A stretch of DNA of 32,708 nt from Collinsella sp. AM33-4BH (GTDB taxonomy: Bacteria > Actinomycetota > Coriobacteriia > Coriobacteriales > Coriobacteriaceae). A program made the translations under genes and the position numbers. Shown here piece by piece: positions 6,291-14,422 of the stretch. The stretch covers positions 1 through 32,708 of the forward strand of contig NZ_QSIN01000017.1 of assembly GCF_003469205.1 (NCBI RefSeq), given 5' to 3'. The notes under the pieces were generated by a model. That model did no database searches, was not told the origin of the DNA, and saw only the letters and a list, made by a program, of their open reading frames with translations. Position 1 is the first letter of the stretch. The number at the start of each line of letters is the position of its first letter.

Positions 6291-8006
6291 ATGACGGCCA
6301 CACCGTGGGGATTCCGGGACATATTGCCCGAGGAGGCTCAGGCGCGCGAGGAGATCGCATGTACGGTGAAGGGCTGCTTCAGGGAGCATCATTACCTTCC
6401 GGTCGAGACGCCGCTGCTCGAGGACAAGGGTTCGCTCGAGGAAGGCGGCCGCATTGCGGACACGCCGTTTAAGCTCTTTGATGACGACGGTCGCCTGCTG
6501 GTGGTCCGTCCCGACAACACATTGCCGATCGTGCGTCTGGTTTCGACCCGCATGCGCGCGGCCGACCTGCCCCTACGCCTTCGCTACGAGGCGCCGGTGG
6601 TTCGTGAGTGCCAGCGCAATGCCGGCGGCTCGCGCCAGTTTACACAGCTGGGCTTTGAGCTTATCGGTGCGGGCGACACCGCGGGCGATGTCGAGATTGT
6701 CTCGCTCGTGGCCGAGGCGGTGCGCAAGCTGGCGCTGCCCGATGCGCGCATTATCGCAGGTAGCGTGCGTCCGTTTAAGGAGCTGCTCGCGGCGTGCGAG
6801 GATCGCGAGCTGGCTGCCGAGGCCCTGCGCTGCGTGCACGCCAACGACTTTGTGGGCCTCGATGCCCGCGTGGCGGCAAGCGCCGAGTCCGATGCCGTCA
6901 AGGTTGCCATTAGCGAGCTGCCGCGCTTGCACGGCGGCGCCGAGGTACTCGACCGCGTCGATGTGCTTCTGGCGGCGGCGGGCATCGTCGCGCCGCTCAC
7001 GAGTGAGCTGCGTGCTCTGGTCGAGGGCCTGGCTCCCGGGGACGCCCAGGTGCTGTCGTTCGACTTCTCCATCATGAACTCTTTCGATTACTACACGGGC
7101 CTGGTCTTTAAGGCCTATGCCGGCGGCCTGCCTGACCCGGTCGGTTCGGGCGGCCGCTACGACTCCATCTTTACCGGCGCATTTGGCGACGGCATCGAGG
7201 TGCCGGCGGCGGGTTTCGCCTTTTCGCTCGAGCGTCTGGAGGCCGCGCGCACCTCGGCCGAGGACGCCGCCCCCGATGGCGACCACGCCGTGGGCCGTGG
7301 CGCCGAGGGCCCGCTACGCATCGCCGTGCCCAAGGGCTCGCTCAAGGCCGATACGCTCGACGTGCTCGAGGCCGCGGGCTTGGATGTCTCGGAGCTGCGC
7401 GATCCCGGCCGTCACCTGATCGTGCGCGGCCGCGACACGCGTGCCGGCGAGGGCACGGTCGGCGATATCGAGTTTGTCATCGTGCGTCCCAGCGATGCGC
7501 CCGCCTTTGTGGGCTGCGGCGGTGCCGATTGCGGCATCTGCGGTTGGGACTCGCTTATCGAGGCAGACCTCAACCTGCTGCAGCTGGTCGATCTGGGTTA
7601 CGGCCTGTGCACTTTCATTGAGGCGGAGCCCGCGTGGCGCGCTGGTCAGGCTGAGCGCAACTATGCCCGTCGCGGGTCGCTTCGCGTGGCCACCAAGTAT
7701 CCGCGCATCGCGAGCGCCTGGTATGCCGAGCGCGGCGTGAACGCCGACATCGTTTCGCTGCACGGCAACATCGAGCTGGGCCCTATCGTCGGCATGACCG
7801 ATCGCATCGTGGATATTACCGCCACGGGCGCCACGCTGCGCGATAACGACCTCGTTATTACTGGTCGCATCATGGACTGCACGGCCCGCTTCTTTGTCAA
7901 TCCGGGCGCCGCACGTCTGGATCCGCGTGTACGCAATCTGGCAGATCGCTTGGCGGCAGCCGTGAAGGACAAGCATTTTGAGCCCGTCGCGGGCTCGGCA
8001 CAATAG
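6291..8006 (+). CDS. hisZG: HisZ-HisG fusion: ATP phosphoribosyltransferase with regulatory subunit
   Basis: One 571-residue reading frame joins two normally separate subunits of the first histidine biosynthesis enzyme (ATP + PRPP to phosphoribosyl-ATP). Residues 1 to about 320 are HisZ, a histidyl-tRNA synthetase paralogue, with motif-2-like RYEAPVVREC (98-107) and GGRYDS, and no anticodon-binding domain. A low-complexity linker rich in A, E, D and G covers about 320-341. Residues 342-571 are short-form HisG, starting LRIAVPKGSL and carrying the PRPP-binding VDITATGATLRDNDL (about 507-521). A Cys-rich stretch, GCGGADCGICGW, replaces a normally Cys-poor HisG segment. GAGGAGG precedes ATG 6291. 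It heads the his operon. Confidence 0.93.
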   Translation: MTATPWGFRDILPEEAQAREEIACTVKGCFREHHYLPVETPLLEDKGSLEEGGRIADTPFKLFDDDGRLLVVRPDNTLPIVRLVSTRMRAADLPLRLRYEAPVVRECQRNAGGSRQFTQLGFELIGAGDTAGDVEIVSLVAEAVRKLALPDARIIAGSVRPFKELLAACEDRELAAEALRCVHANDFVGLDARVAASAESDAVKVAISELPRLHGGAEVLDRVDVLLAAAGIVAPLTSELRALVEGLAPGDAQVLSFDFSIMNSFDYYTGLVFKAYAGGLPDPVGSGGRYDSIFTGAFGDGIEVPAAGFAFSLERLEAARTSAEDAAPDGDHAVGRGAEGPLRIAVPKGSLKADTLDVLEAAGLDVSELRDPGRHLIVRGRDTRAGEGTVGDIEFVIVRPSDAPAFVGCGGADCGICGWDSLIEADLNLLQLVDLGYGLCTFIEAEPAWRAGQAERNYARRGSLRVATKYPRIASAWYAERGVNADIVSLHGNIELGPIVGMTDRIVDITATGATLRDNDLVITGRIMDCTARFFVNPGAARLDPRVRNLADRLAAAVKDKHFEPVAGSAQ

Positions 8007-8034
8007 CGCGAGCACGCAACGGGCGCCCCAACGT

Positions 8035-8079
8035 CCGGGCTGCGGGCCGACTGGCGCCGCCGCCCGGTCTCTCGTTTTT
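8035..8079 (+). terminator. Terminator-like hairpin between hisZG and hisD
   Basis: An 11-bp G+C-rich stem with one mismatch (8035-8045 with 8057-8067) is followed by TCTCTCGTTTTT. It lies 28 bases after the hisZG stop and 34 before hisD. It could attenuate transcription into the rest of the operon. A competing pairing with upstream GGGCGCCCC (about 8021-8029) is possible. Confidence 0.5.
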
Positions 8080-8112
8080 CCAACACAACCTCGACCGATA
8101 GGGGATACCGAT

Positions 8113-9549
8113 ATGAAGACCATCAAGCTTGCTCCCGGTGAGCGCCTCGTTACCAACCAGCTCAACCGCAAGGGCGTGCTGCCGCAAAACATCATCGACG
8201 CCGCCCGCGATATCGTGGCCAACGTGCGTGCCAACGGCGATGCCGCGGTGCGCGATTACTGTCAGCGTTTTGACGGTGTTGAGCTGCAGAGCTTCCGTCT
8301 CCCGCAGGAGCAGATCGATGCCGCGCTCGAAGGCCTCGATCCGGCTTTTGTCGCGGCGCTCGAAAAGGCTGCACGCCAGATTCGCGAGTTCCACCAGCGC
8401 GAGGTCGAGCAGAGCTGGTTTACCACGCGCCCGGACGGCACGATGCTCGGCGTTAAGGTGACCCCACTTGCTGCGGCCGGTATCTACGTGCCGGGCGGTC
8501 GTGCACAGTACCCTTCCACCGTGCTTATGAACGCCATTCCCGCCAAGGTGGCCGGCGTCAAACGCGTGGTCATGGTAACCCCACCGCAAAAGGATGGACT
8601 GATTAGCCCGTATACGCTCGCGGCCGCCAAGCTCGGCGGCGTGGACGAGATCTATATGGTGGGCGGCGCCCAGGCCGTGGCCGCGCTGGCGTACGGTACT
8701 GAGACCATTCCGCGTGTCGACAAGATTACCGGCCCGGGTAACGCCTTTGTCGCCGCTGCCAAGCAGATTGTCTCGGGTGATGTGGGTATCGATATGGTCG
8801 CCGGTCCCTCCGAGGTTTGCGTGCTGGCCGACGCCACGGCCAAGCCCATGGTGGTCGCGGCCGACCTGATGGCCCAGGCCGAGCATGACCCGCTGGCGGC
8901 CTGCTATCTGGTGACCTGCGACGAGCAGTTTGCGCGTGAGGTTGAGGCAGGTATCGACATCCTGGTGGCACAGTCCCCGCGTGCCGAGATCACGCGTGCC
9001 TCGCTCGACAACGAAGGCACCATCGTGGTGGCCGCCGACATGGCGGCTGCCGTCGAGGCAGTGAACACCGTGGCGCCCGAGCACCTTGAGCTGCACTGCA
9101 AGGATGCGATGGGCCTGCTCGGCGGCATTCGCAACGCCGGCGCCATCTTTGTGGGCGCTTGGAGCTCCGAGCCGCTCGGCGATTATGTTGCCGGCCCCAA
9201 CCACACGTTGCCGACCGGCGGCACGGCCATGTTCTCCAACCCGCTTTCGGTCGAAGAGTTCGTCAAGCGATCGAGCGTCATCTGCTATACGCCCGAGGGC
9301 CTGCTCTCCGATGCTCCCGCAACGCAGCGCCTGGCCGAGGCCGAGGGGCTGTGGGCACACGCGCTTTCGGCTGCACTGCGTCGCCGCGTGTTGGAGCAGG
9401 GCGAGGGTGCCGTGAGCGCCGAGTCGCTCGCCGCGGCCGACCTGACCAAGGTTGCCTGGCCGGGCGACGCCGTGGAGACGATTGCCGAGGGAGTGAACCT
9501 GGCGGCTGCAAGCGCGGATGTTGCCGGCGTGACCGGCGAGGAGGTCTAA
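8113..9549 (+). CDS. hisD: Histidinol dehydrogenase
   Basis: HisD catalyses the last two steps, histidinol to histidine with two NAD. Signatures are [12 protein letters not shown] (about 207-218), DMVAGPSEV, the zinc-site region AQAEHDP (about 255-261), HLELHC, and [12 protein letters not shown] (about 361-372). From ATG 8113 the protein is 478 residues, some 40 longer than typical HisD, with extra residues mostly at the C-terminus (A/E-rich). The reading frame is open further upstream, but those codons fall in the terminator-like hairpin; ATG 8113 follows TAGGGGAT. The hisC gene starts 1 base after the stop. Confidence 0.95.
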   Translation: MKTIKLAPGERLVTNQLNRKGVLPQNIIDAARDIVANVRANGDAAVRDYCQRFDGVELQSFRLPQEQIDAALEGLDPAFVAALEKAARQIREFHQREVEQSWFTTRPDGTMLGVKVTPLAAAGIYVPGGRAQYPSTVLMNAIPAKVAGVKRVVMVTPPQKDGLISPYTLAAAKLGGVDEIYMVGGAQAVAALAYGTETIPRVDKITGPGNAFVAAAKQIVSGDVGIDMVAGPSEVCVLADATAKPMVVAADLMAQAEHDPLAACYLVTCDEQFAREVEAGIDILVAQSPRAEITRASLDNEGTIVVAADMAAAVEAVNTVAPEHLELHCKDAMGLLGGIRNAGAIFVGAWSSEPLGDYVAGPNHTLPTGGTAMFSNPLSVEEFVKRSSVICYTPEGLLSDAPATQRLAEAEGLWAHALSAALRRRVLEQGEGAVSAESLAAADLTKVAWPGDAVETIAEGVNLAAASADVAGVTGEEV

Positions 9550-9550
9550 T

Positions 9551-10666
9551 ATGGCCGAACTCACGCCGCGCATGAAGGAGCTCGTCCAGCCCTATCTGGC
9601 CGGCATTGAGCCCTACAATCCTAACTTTACGCCCACGCGCATCAATCTTTCGGCCAACGAGAACACCTATCCCGTGCCGGCCGGCGTGCGCGAGGCGATC
9701 GACGCGGCCCTGGCTGCCACGCCGTTCAACCGCTACCCCGATCCCATGTCCTGTGACCTGCGCGACGAGCTGGCCGCCTGGCATGGCGTGACGCGTGAGA
9801 ATATCTGCGTGGGCAACGGCGGCGACGAGCTGCTCTATAACTACCTGCTGGCGTTTGGCGGCGCGGGGAGGACCCTGCTCAACTGCCCGCCGTGCTTTAG
9901 CGAGTATGCGTTCTTTGCGTCGCTCTGCCAGACCGAGGTGCGCGACGTGTGGCGAGACCCCGCGACCTTTGAGCTCGACCAGGCAGCCGTGCTTGCGGCG
10001 GCACCCGAGTGCAACCTGGCCATCGTGACCTCGCCCAATAACCCCACAGGTGACGTGGCATCGCTCGACTTTGTCGCGGCCTTGTGCGATGCGTGCCCCG
10101 GCATGGTCATGGTCGACGAGGCCTACGTTGAGTTTGCCGACGATTCGTTTGGCGCGGCCACCACGGCGCAGGGACTTATCGCCGAACATCCCAACCTGGT
10201 GATTCTGCATACGTTGTCCAAGGCGTTTGGCGCTGCCGGTACGCGTCTGGGTTACGTGATCGCGGCACCCGAAGTCATCGACGTGTTCGCAGCGATTCGC
10301 CAGATCTATTCGGTCAATGTGCTGAGCCAGGCGGCGGCGCTTGCCTGCGTGCGTGCCCGCGATGCGTACGCGCCCGTGGTGGCACAGGTCGCATCCGAGC
10401 GCGAGCGCGAGCTGTGCGCCCTGCGCGCAATGGCTGCCGAGGGCCTGCCCGTGGAGGTGTGGCCGAGCGCGGCGAACTTTGTGCTCGTGCGCACGCCGCA
10501 TGCCACGCGCGTGCGCGAGCGTCTGCGCGACGAGTATTCGATTTTGGTGCGCGACTTTAGCTATGCGCCGGGGCTCGCGGACTGCCTACGCATTACCGTG
10601 GGTACGCCGCGGGAAAACGACGAGGTGCTGGCTGCGTTTGCCGCGCTGGTGAAGGAGGAGATGTAG
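9551..10666 (+). CDS. hisC: Histidinol-phosphate aminotransferase
   Basis: This 371-residue PLP-dependent class I/II aminotransferase converts imidazole acetol phosphate to histidinol phosphate using glutamate. It has SPNNPTGD, the PLP-binding VDEAYVEFA, and the catalytic lysine K224 in HTLSKAFGAAGTRLGY. A C-terminal arginine for the substrate carboxylate lies in DCLRITVG. The start follows hisD by one base, and the stop TAG abuts the hisB ATG with no gap, so translation of the three genes is probably coupled. Length and order are normal for HisC. Confidence 0.96.
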   Translation: MAELTPRMKELVQPYLAGIEPYNPNFTPTRINLSANENTYPVPAGVREAIDAALAATPFNRYPDPMSCDLRDELAAWHGVTRENICVGNGGDELLYNYLLAFGGAGRTLLNCPPCFSEYAFFASLCQTEVRDVWRDPATFELDQAAVLAAAPECNLAIVTSPNNPTGDVASLDFVAALCDACPGMVMVDEAYVEFADDSFGAATTAQGLIAEHPNLVILHTLSKAFGAAGTRLGYVIAAPEVIDVFAAIRQIYSVNVLSQAAALACVRARDAYAPVVAQVASERERELCALRAMAAEGLPVEVWPSAANFVLVRTPHATRVRERLRDEYSILVRDFSYAPGLADCLRITVGTPRENDEVLAAFAALVKEEM

Positions 10667-11254
10667 ATGGACCGCTATGCCGAGGTAACCCGCAAGACGG
10701 GCGAGACCGACATTGTCGTAAAGCTCGACCTGGACGGATCTGGCGTGTGCGATATCTCGACCGGCGTGCCGTTTTTCGACCACATGCTCAACGCCTTTGG
10801 CCGCCATGGCCTGTTCGATCTGACGGTGCACGCAGTGGGCGACGTCGAGGTCGACGCGCATCACACCGTCGAGGACACGGGCATCGTGCTGGGCGAGGCG
10901 TTTTGCCAGGCGCTGGGCGACAAGGCGGGTATTACGCGCTTTGCCGATGCGGCGATCGCCATGGACGAGACGCTCGTGATGGCCGCCGTGGACATTTCGG
11001 GTCGCGGCCAGGCCTATTGCGAGCTGCCCGTGCCGACCGAGCGCGTGGGTAGCTTCGATACCGAGCTGGCCGTCGAGTTCTTCTATGCCTTCGCGCGTGA
11101 CGCCAAGCTCACACTGCACGTGCGCGAGCTGGCAGGCGGCAATTCGCACCACATTATTGAAGCCGCCTTTAAGGCCGTGGGACGCACGATGCGCCACGCC
11201 TGCGAGCTCGATCCCCGCGTGCAGGGCATCCCCAGCACCAAGGGCTCGCTGTAA
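10667..11254 (+). CDS. hisB: Imidazoleglycerol-phosphate dehydratase
   Basis: This 195-residue monofunctional HisB dehydrates imidazoleglycerol phosphate to imidazoleacetol phosphate. The manganese-binding motifs are FFDHML, VDAHHTVEDTG and NSHHIIEA. There is no N-terminal HAD phosphatase domain as in E. coli HisB, so a separate histidinol phosphatase is needed; the PHP-family gene at 14423-15334 supplies a candidate. The ATG directly follows the hisC stop codon. Confidence 0.97.
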   Translation: MDRYAEVTRKTGETDIVVKLDLDGSGVCDISTGVPFFDHMLNAFGRHGLFDLTVHAVGDVEVDAHHTVEDTGIVLGEAFCQALGDKAGITRFADAAIAMDETLVMAAVDISGRGQAYCELPVPTERVGSFDTELAVEFFYAFARDAKLTLHVRELAGGNSHHIIEAAFKAVGRTMRHACELDPRVQGIPSTKGSL

Positions 11255-11269
11255 CCGCCATATAGGCAG

Positions 11270-11309
11270 AAACCACCACAAAGGTGCCTGTCCCCTTTGT
11301 GGTGGTTTT
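11270..11309 (+). repeat. Long perfect hairpin between hisB and hisH
   Basis: AAACCACCACAAAGG (11270-11284) pairs perfectly with 11294-11308 over 15 bp, around a 9-base loop, TGCCTGTCC. Four T overlap the 3' arm, so it resembles a terminator, yet it lies inside an otherwise tight operon. The TGTCCCC word recurs, in other contexts, at the ppx 3' end and (as CGTCCCC) after hisE. It may be a REP-like repeat that inserted into the operon. Confidence 0.75.
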
Positions 11310-11333
11310 GGACGAAGAGAAGGGGAGGGTCGC

Positions 11334-12035
11334 GTGGGCGAACCGAAGATTGTGGTGGTCGATTACCACAAGGGTAACTTGTCGAGCGTCGTGCGCGGGC
11401 TTGCGCGCGCCGGTGCCGCCGCCTGCACGTCGGACGATCCGGATCAGATCCGCAACGCCGAAGGCCTGGTCATCCCGGGCGTTGGCGCGTTCTACGACGC
11501 GATTGCCTTTATGCGCGAGAGCGGCGAGGCGGACGCGGTGCTCGACGCCGTTGCCGCCGGAACTCCGCTGCTCGGCATCTGCCTGGGCCTTCAGCTGTTT
11601 TTTGAGCGCGGCGACGAGGACGTGCCGGCGGACGAGGGCGCGGACGCGGACGACGCTGCCTCCGAGCAGGCTGGTGGTCCCTGGGTCGATGGCCTGGGTA
11701 TTATGCGTGGTTCGTGCACGCACCTGGAATCAAGCCGCCTGAAGGTCCCGCACGTGGGCTGGGACCAGGTGCACATGACGCCCGCCGGTGCGGCCGATCC
11801 GCTGCTCGCCGGTTTTGCCGAGGGCGCCAACATGTACTTCACCCACAGCTATGCGGTGGCCGACGATGCCGATGCCGCCGATGTTCTGGCGCGCACGCAC
11901 TACACGCGGAGCTTCCCGTGCATCGTGCGTCACGGCAACGTGTGGGGCTGCCAGTTCCATCCCGAGAAATCCTCTGCGCTGGGTCAGCGCATCCTTAAGA
12001 ACTTCGTGAGCATCGTCGAGGGGGCCGGCCGATGA
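11334..12035 (+). CDS. hisH: Imidazole glycerol phosphate synthase, glutaminase subunit
   Basis: HisH releases ammonia from glutamine for HisF. It is a 233-residue class I glutamine amidotransferase with nucleophile C83 in GICLGLQLFF and the catalytic His-Glu in CQFHPEKS near the C-terminus. The start is GTG 11334 (VGEPKIVVVDYHKGN) after GGGGAGGG; longer in-frame starts lie within hisB and the hairpin. An acidic insert, DEDVPADEGADADDAASE, at about residues 95-112 is longer than the loop usually found there. The stop overlaps the hisA start (ATGA). Confidence 0.95.
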   Translation: MGEPKIVVVDYHKGNLSSVVRGLARAGAAACTSDDPDQIRNAEGLVIPGVGAFYDAIAFMRESGEADAVLDAVAAGTPLLGICLGLQLFFERGDEDVPADEGADADDAASEQAGGPWVDGLGIMRGSCTHLESSRLKVPHVGWDQVHMTPAGAADPLLAGFAEGANMYFTHSYAVADDADAADVLARTHYTRSFPCIVRHGNVWGCQFHPEKSSALGQRILKNFVSIVEGAGR

Positions 12036-12775
12036 TTCTGTTTCCCGCAATCGATCTGATCGGCGGCAAGGTTGTGCGCTTGGAGCGCGGCGACCGGAGC
12101 CGCTGCAAGGTATATTCCGACGACCCCGTGGCCGTCGCCCGCTCGTTTGCCGAGCAGGGCGCAAGCTGGGTGCACGTCGTCGACCTGTCCGCTGCCTTTG
12201 GCGAGGACGAGGGCGCATGTGCCGCCAACTCGACGGCGATTAAGGCCATCTGCGGCGTCGACGGTCTGTCCGTGGACGTGGGCGGCGGCGTCCGCTCGCT
12301 CGCGCGCATCGACGAGCTGGCCGGCTATGGCGCTCGCCGCATTGCGCTGGGCACCGTGCTGGTGACCGAGCCGGGTTTTGCCGAGGTGGCAGCCCAAGGC
12401 TTTGGCGAGCTGCTGGTCGCCGACATTGCCGCACGCGACGGCCAGGTTAAGGTGAACGGCTGGCGCGACGGCGCGGGCGTGGCGCTCGACGATGCCGTGG
12501 CGCAGCTTACCGAGCTGGGCTTTAAGCATCTGGTGTATACCGACATCGCGCGTGATGGCATGCAGACGGGCATCGACGTGGCGGCATATCGCCATGTGGC
12601 GCAGGTCGCGGGCTTTCCCGTCGTGGCGTCGGGCGGTATCTCGACGCTCGACGACATCCGCGCGCTGGCCGCGGTGGGCGAGGATGCCATGGAGGGTGCC
12701 ATTACCGGTCGTGCGCTCTACGAGGGCAACTTTACGCTGGTTCAGGCGCTGGCCGCCGCCCGAGGGGAGGAGTAG
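12032..12775 (+). CDS. hisA: ProFAR isomerase
   Basis: This 247-residue TIM barrel opens the ribose ring of ProFAR to give PRFAR. It has the N-terminal FPAIDLIGGKVVRL with the catalytic Asp, the phosphate-binding VGGGVRS and VVASGGIST, and YTDIARDGM, which carries the second catalytic Asp. The ATG overlaps the hisH stop by 4 bases. HisF follows 3 bases later. It is HisA rather than the dual-function actinobacterial PriA by gene context (trp genes not seen), though PriA activity cannot be excluded from sequence alone. Confidence 0.95.
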   Translation: MILFPAIDLIGGKVVRLERGDRSRCKVYSDDPVAVARSFAEQGASWVHVVDLSAAFGEDEGACAANSTAIKAICGVDGLSVDVGGGVRSLARIDELAGYGARRIALGTVLVTEPGFAEVAAQGFGELLVADIAARDGQVKVNGWRDGAGVALDDAVAQLTELGFKHLVYTDIARDGMQTGIDVAAYRHVAQVAGFPVVASGGISTLDDIRALAAVGEDAMEGAITGRALYEGNFTLVQALAAARGEE

Positions 12776-12778
12776 CCC

Positions 12779-13561
12779 ATGCTTACCAAACGCGTAATTC
12801 CCTGTCTGGACGTTAAGGACGGCCGCGTGGTCAAGGGCGTCAACTTTGTGAGCCTGCGCGATGCGGGCGACCCGGTGGAGCTGGCCCGCGCCTACGACCG
12901 CGAGGGTGCGGACGAGGTTGTATTCCTGGACATTACCGCGACGAGCGACAACCGCGCGACGACCATCGAGATGGCGGCGCATGCGGCCGAGGAGCTGGCG
13001 ATTCCCTACACCGTGGGCGGCGGTTTCCGTGACTTGGCGGGCATGCGAACCATGGTTGCCGCCGGCGCCGACAAGGTGTCGCTCAACTCTGCCGCTGTGC
13101 GCGATCCGTCGCTGATTAGCCAGGCCGCCACGGCGTTTGGCAGCCAGGCCGTGGTCGTGGCGATCGATGCCAAGCGCGTCGGCCTGCCCGGCGAGCCAGG
13201 TGCCGACAAGTGGGAGGTCTTCACGGCGGGCGGCCGCAACGCCACGGGTATCGACGCGGTGGCGTGGGCCGAGGAGGCGGCTCGTCGCGGCGCCGGCGAA
13301 ATCCTACTGACCAGCATGGACCGCGACGGCACCAAGGCCGGCTTTGACCTGGCGCTCACCCGCGCCGTGGCGCGTGCGGTGTCGATCCCCGTCATCGCGA
13401 GCGGTGGCGTGGGCACGCTCGAGCATTTTGCCGAGGGCGTGATCGAGGGCGAAGCCGACGCCGTGCTGGCGGCGAGCGTCTTTCACTTTGGAACCTTCAG
13501 CATTCGCCAGGTGAAGGAGTTTATGGCCAGCCAAGGCATCCCTGTCAGGTTGGACTTCTAG
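12779..13561 (+). CDS. hisF: Imidazole glycerol phosphate synthase, cyclase subunit
   Basis: This 260-residue TIM barrel uses ammonia from HisH to turn PRFAR into imidazoleglycerol phosphate and AICAR. It begins [23 protein letters not shown] with the catalytic Asp, and contains [24 protein letters not shown] with the second catalytic Asp, and VIASGGVG for phosphate binding. Length is normal. GAGGAG in the hisA 3' end provides the ribosome binding site. A 141-base gap with a large palindrome separates it from hisI. Confidence 0.97.
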   Translation: MLTKRVIPCLDVKDGRVVKGVNFVSLRDAGDPVELARAYDREGADEVVFLDITATSDNRATTIEMAAHAAEELAIPYTVGGGFRDLAGMRTMVAAGADKVSLNSAAVRDPSLISQAATAFGSQAVVVAIDAKRVGLPGEPGADKWEVFTAGGRNATGIDAVAWAEEAARRGAGEILLTSMDRDGTKAGFDLALTRAVARAVSIPVIASGGVGTLEHFAEGVIEGEADAVLAASVFHFGTFSIRQVKEFMASQGIPVRLDF

Positions 13562-13574
13562 CGCTGCGGCTTGC

Positions 13575-13661
13575 CCAGGCGCCCGACCTTCCGGCTCCAA
13601 CCCTCCTCGCGTACTTAAGTACGCGTCGTCGGGCTTGTCGCTCGGAATCTCGGGCACCTGG
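13575..13661. repeat. 87-bp imperfect palindrome between hisF and hisI
   Basis: The centre is a perfect 18-bp palindrome, CGCGTACTTAAGTACGCG (13608-13625). The similarity continues outward: the left arm, CCAGGCGCCCGACCTTCCG, mirrors CCAGGTGCCCGAGATTCCG read from the other strand. Arms of 42 and 45 bases agree at roughly three quarters of positions. This would form a long hairpin in RNA, and it looks like an intergenic repeat element rather than a terminator, as no T run follows. Confidence 0.8.
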
Positions 13662-13702
13662 ACAACCCTCGCCGACATGCGGGATTTTAATTGGGGAGAG
13701 AA

Positions 13703-14032
13703 ATGGAAGAGATAACCGATCCTTCAAGGCTTACGTACGATGCCCACGGGCTGATTCCTTGCGTGGTTCAGCAGTATGACACCGGCGAGGTGCTTATGGT
13801 TGCTTGGATGAACGAGGAATCGGTGGGGCTGACGCTTAAGACCGGGACCACGTGGTTTTGGAGCCGCAGCCGCCAGGAGCTCTGGAACAAGGGCGCGACG
13901 AGCGGCAATATGCAGGTGGTCAAGGAGCTTTGGGCCGACTGCGATAGCGATACGCTGCTGGTCAAGGTCGACTCTCCGGGGCCGGCTTGCCACACCGGCA
14001 ACCGTACCTGCTTCTTTAAGAAACTCGCGTAG
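13703..14032 (+). CDS. hisI: Phosphoribosyl-AMP cyclohydrolase
   Basis: This 109-residue enzyme opens the adenine ring of phosphoribosyl-AMP, step 3 of the pathway. It shows [22 protein letters not shown] and the metal-binding [13 protein letters not shown]; the Cys and Asp residues of the zinc and magnesium sites are present. ATG 13703 follows GGGGAGAG; a TTG four codons earlier overlaps that site and was rejected. HisI and HisE are separate proteins here, not fused as in enterobacteria. Confidence 0.96.
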   Translation: MEEITDPSRLTYDAHGLIPCVVQQYDTGEVLMVAWMNEESVGLTLKTGTTWFWSRSRQELWNKGATSGNMQVVKELWADCDSDTLLVKVDSPGPACHTGNRTCFFKKLA

Positions 14033-14077
14033 GGCGGGCGCTCGATTAGACGCTCGGTTACTAGAAAGGATTGAACT

Positions 14078-14395
14078 ATGGGTGTGCGCACCGCAAATGT
14101 TCAGGATGGAAATATCGGCGAGACGCTGACGGGGCTGGCCGAGGTGATTCACGGTCGTCGCGATGCGTCACCACAGGAGAGCTACACCGCTCGTCTGTTG
14201 ACCGACGTCGAGGACGAGCTGCTCAAGAAGCTTGCCGAGGAGGCGAGCGAGGTCATCATGGCCTGCAAGGATAACGATCACGACCACATCCGCTACGAGG
14301 CCGGCGATCTGGTCTACCATCTGCTCGTAACGCTCGAACGCTACGGTATCACCCTCGACGAGCTGGCCGGCGAACTCAACGCCCGCCGCCGCTAG
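14078..14395 (+). CDS. hisE: Phosphoribosyl-ATP pyrophosphatase
   Basis: This 105-residue all-alpha NTP pyrophosphohydrolase removes pyrophosphate from phosphoribosyl-ATP, step 2. The metal-binding residues are in KKLAEEASEVIMA and YEAGDLVYHLLV, the MazG-like E-x2-E ... E-x2-D pattern. AAAGGA precedes the ATG. It is the last gene of the plus-strand operon; its stop codon lies within a hairpin shared with the end of the convergent phosphatase gene. Confidence 0.96.
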   Translation: MGVRTANVQDGNIGETLTGLAEVIHGRRDASPQESYTARLLTDVEDELLKKLAEEASEVIMACKDNDHDHIRYEAGDLVYHLLVTLERYGITLDELAGELNARRR

Positions 14396-14422
14396 TCATT
14401 TAAGAACGTCCCCAATGACTAG
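14392..14422. repeat. Hairpin filling the gap between two convergent stop codons
   Basis: CTAGTCATT (14392-14400) pairs with AATGACTAG (14414-14422) around a 13-base loop that contains ACGTCCCC. The left arm includes the hisE stop TAG and the right arm ends directly before the stop codon of the opposite gene. It could act as a bidirectional transcript end, though neither side has a T run. Confidence 0.75.

Noticed and set aside
12032..12775. PriA (dual His/Trp isomerase) instead of HisA
   Set aside because: It cannot be excluded, but the his context and absence of trp genes favour the plain HisA call.
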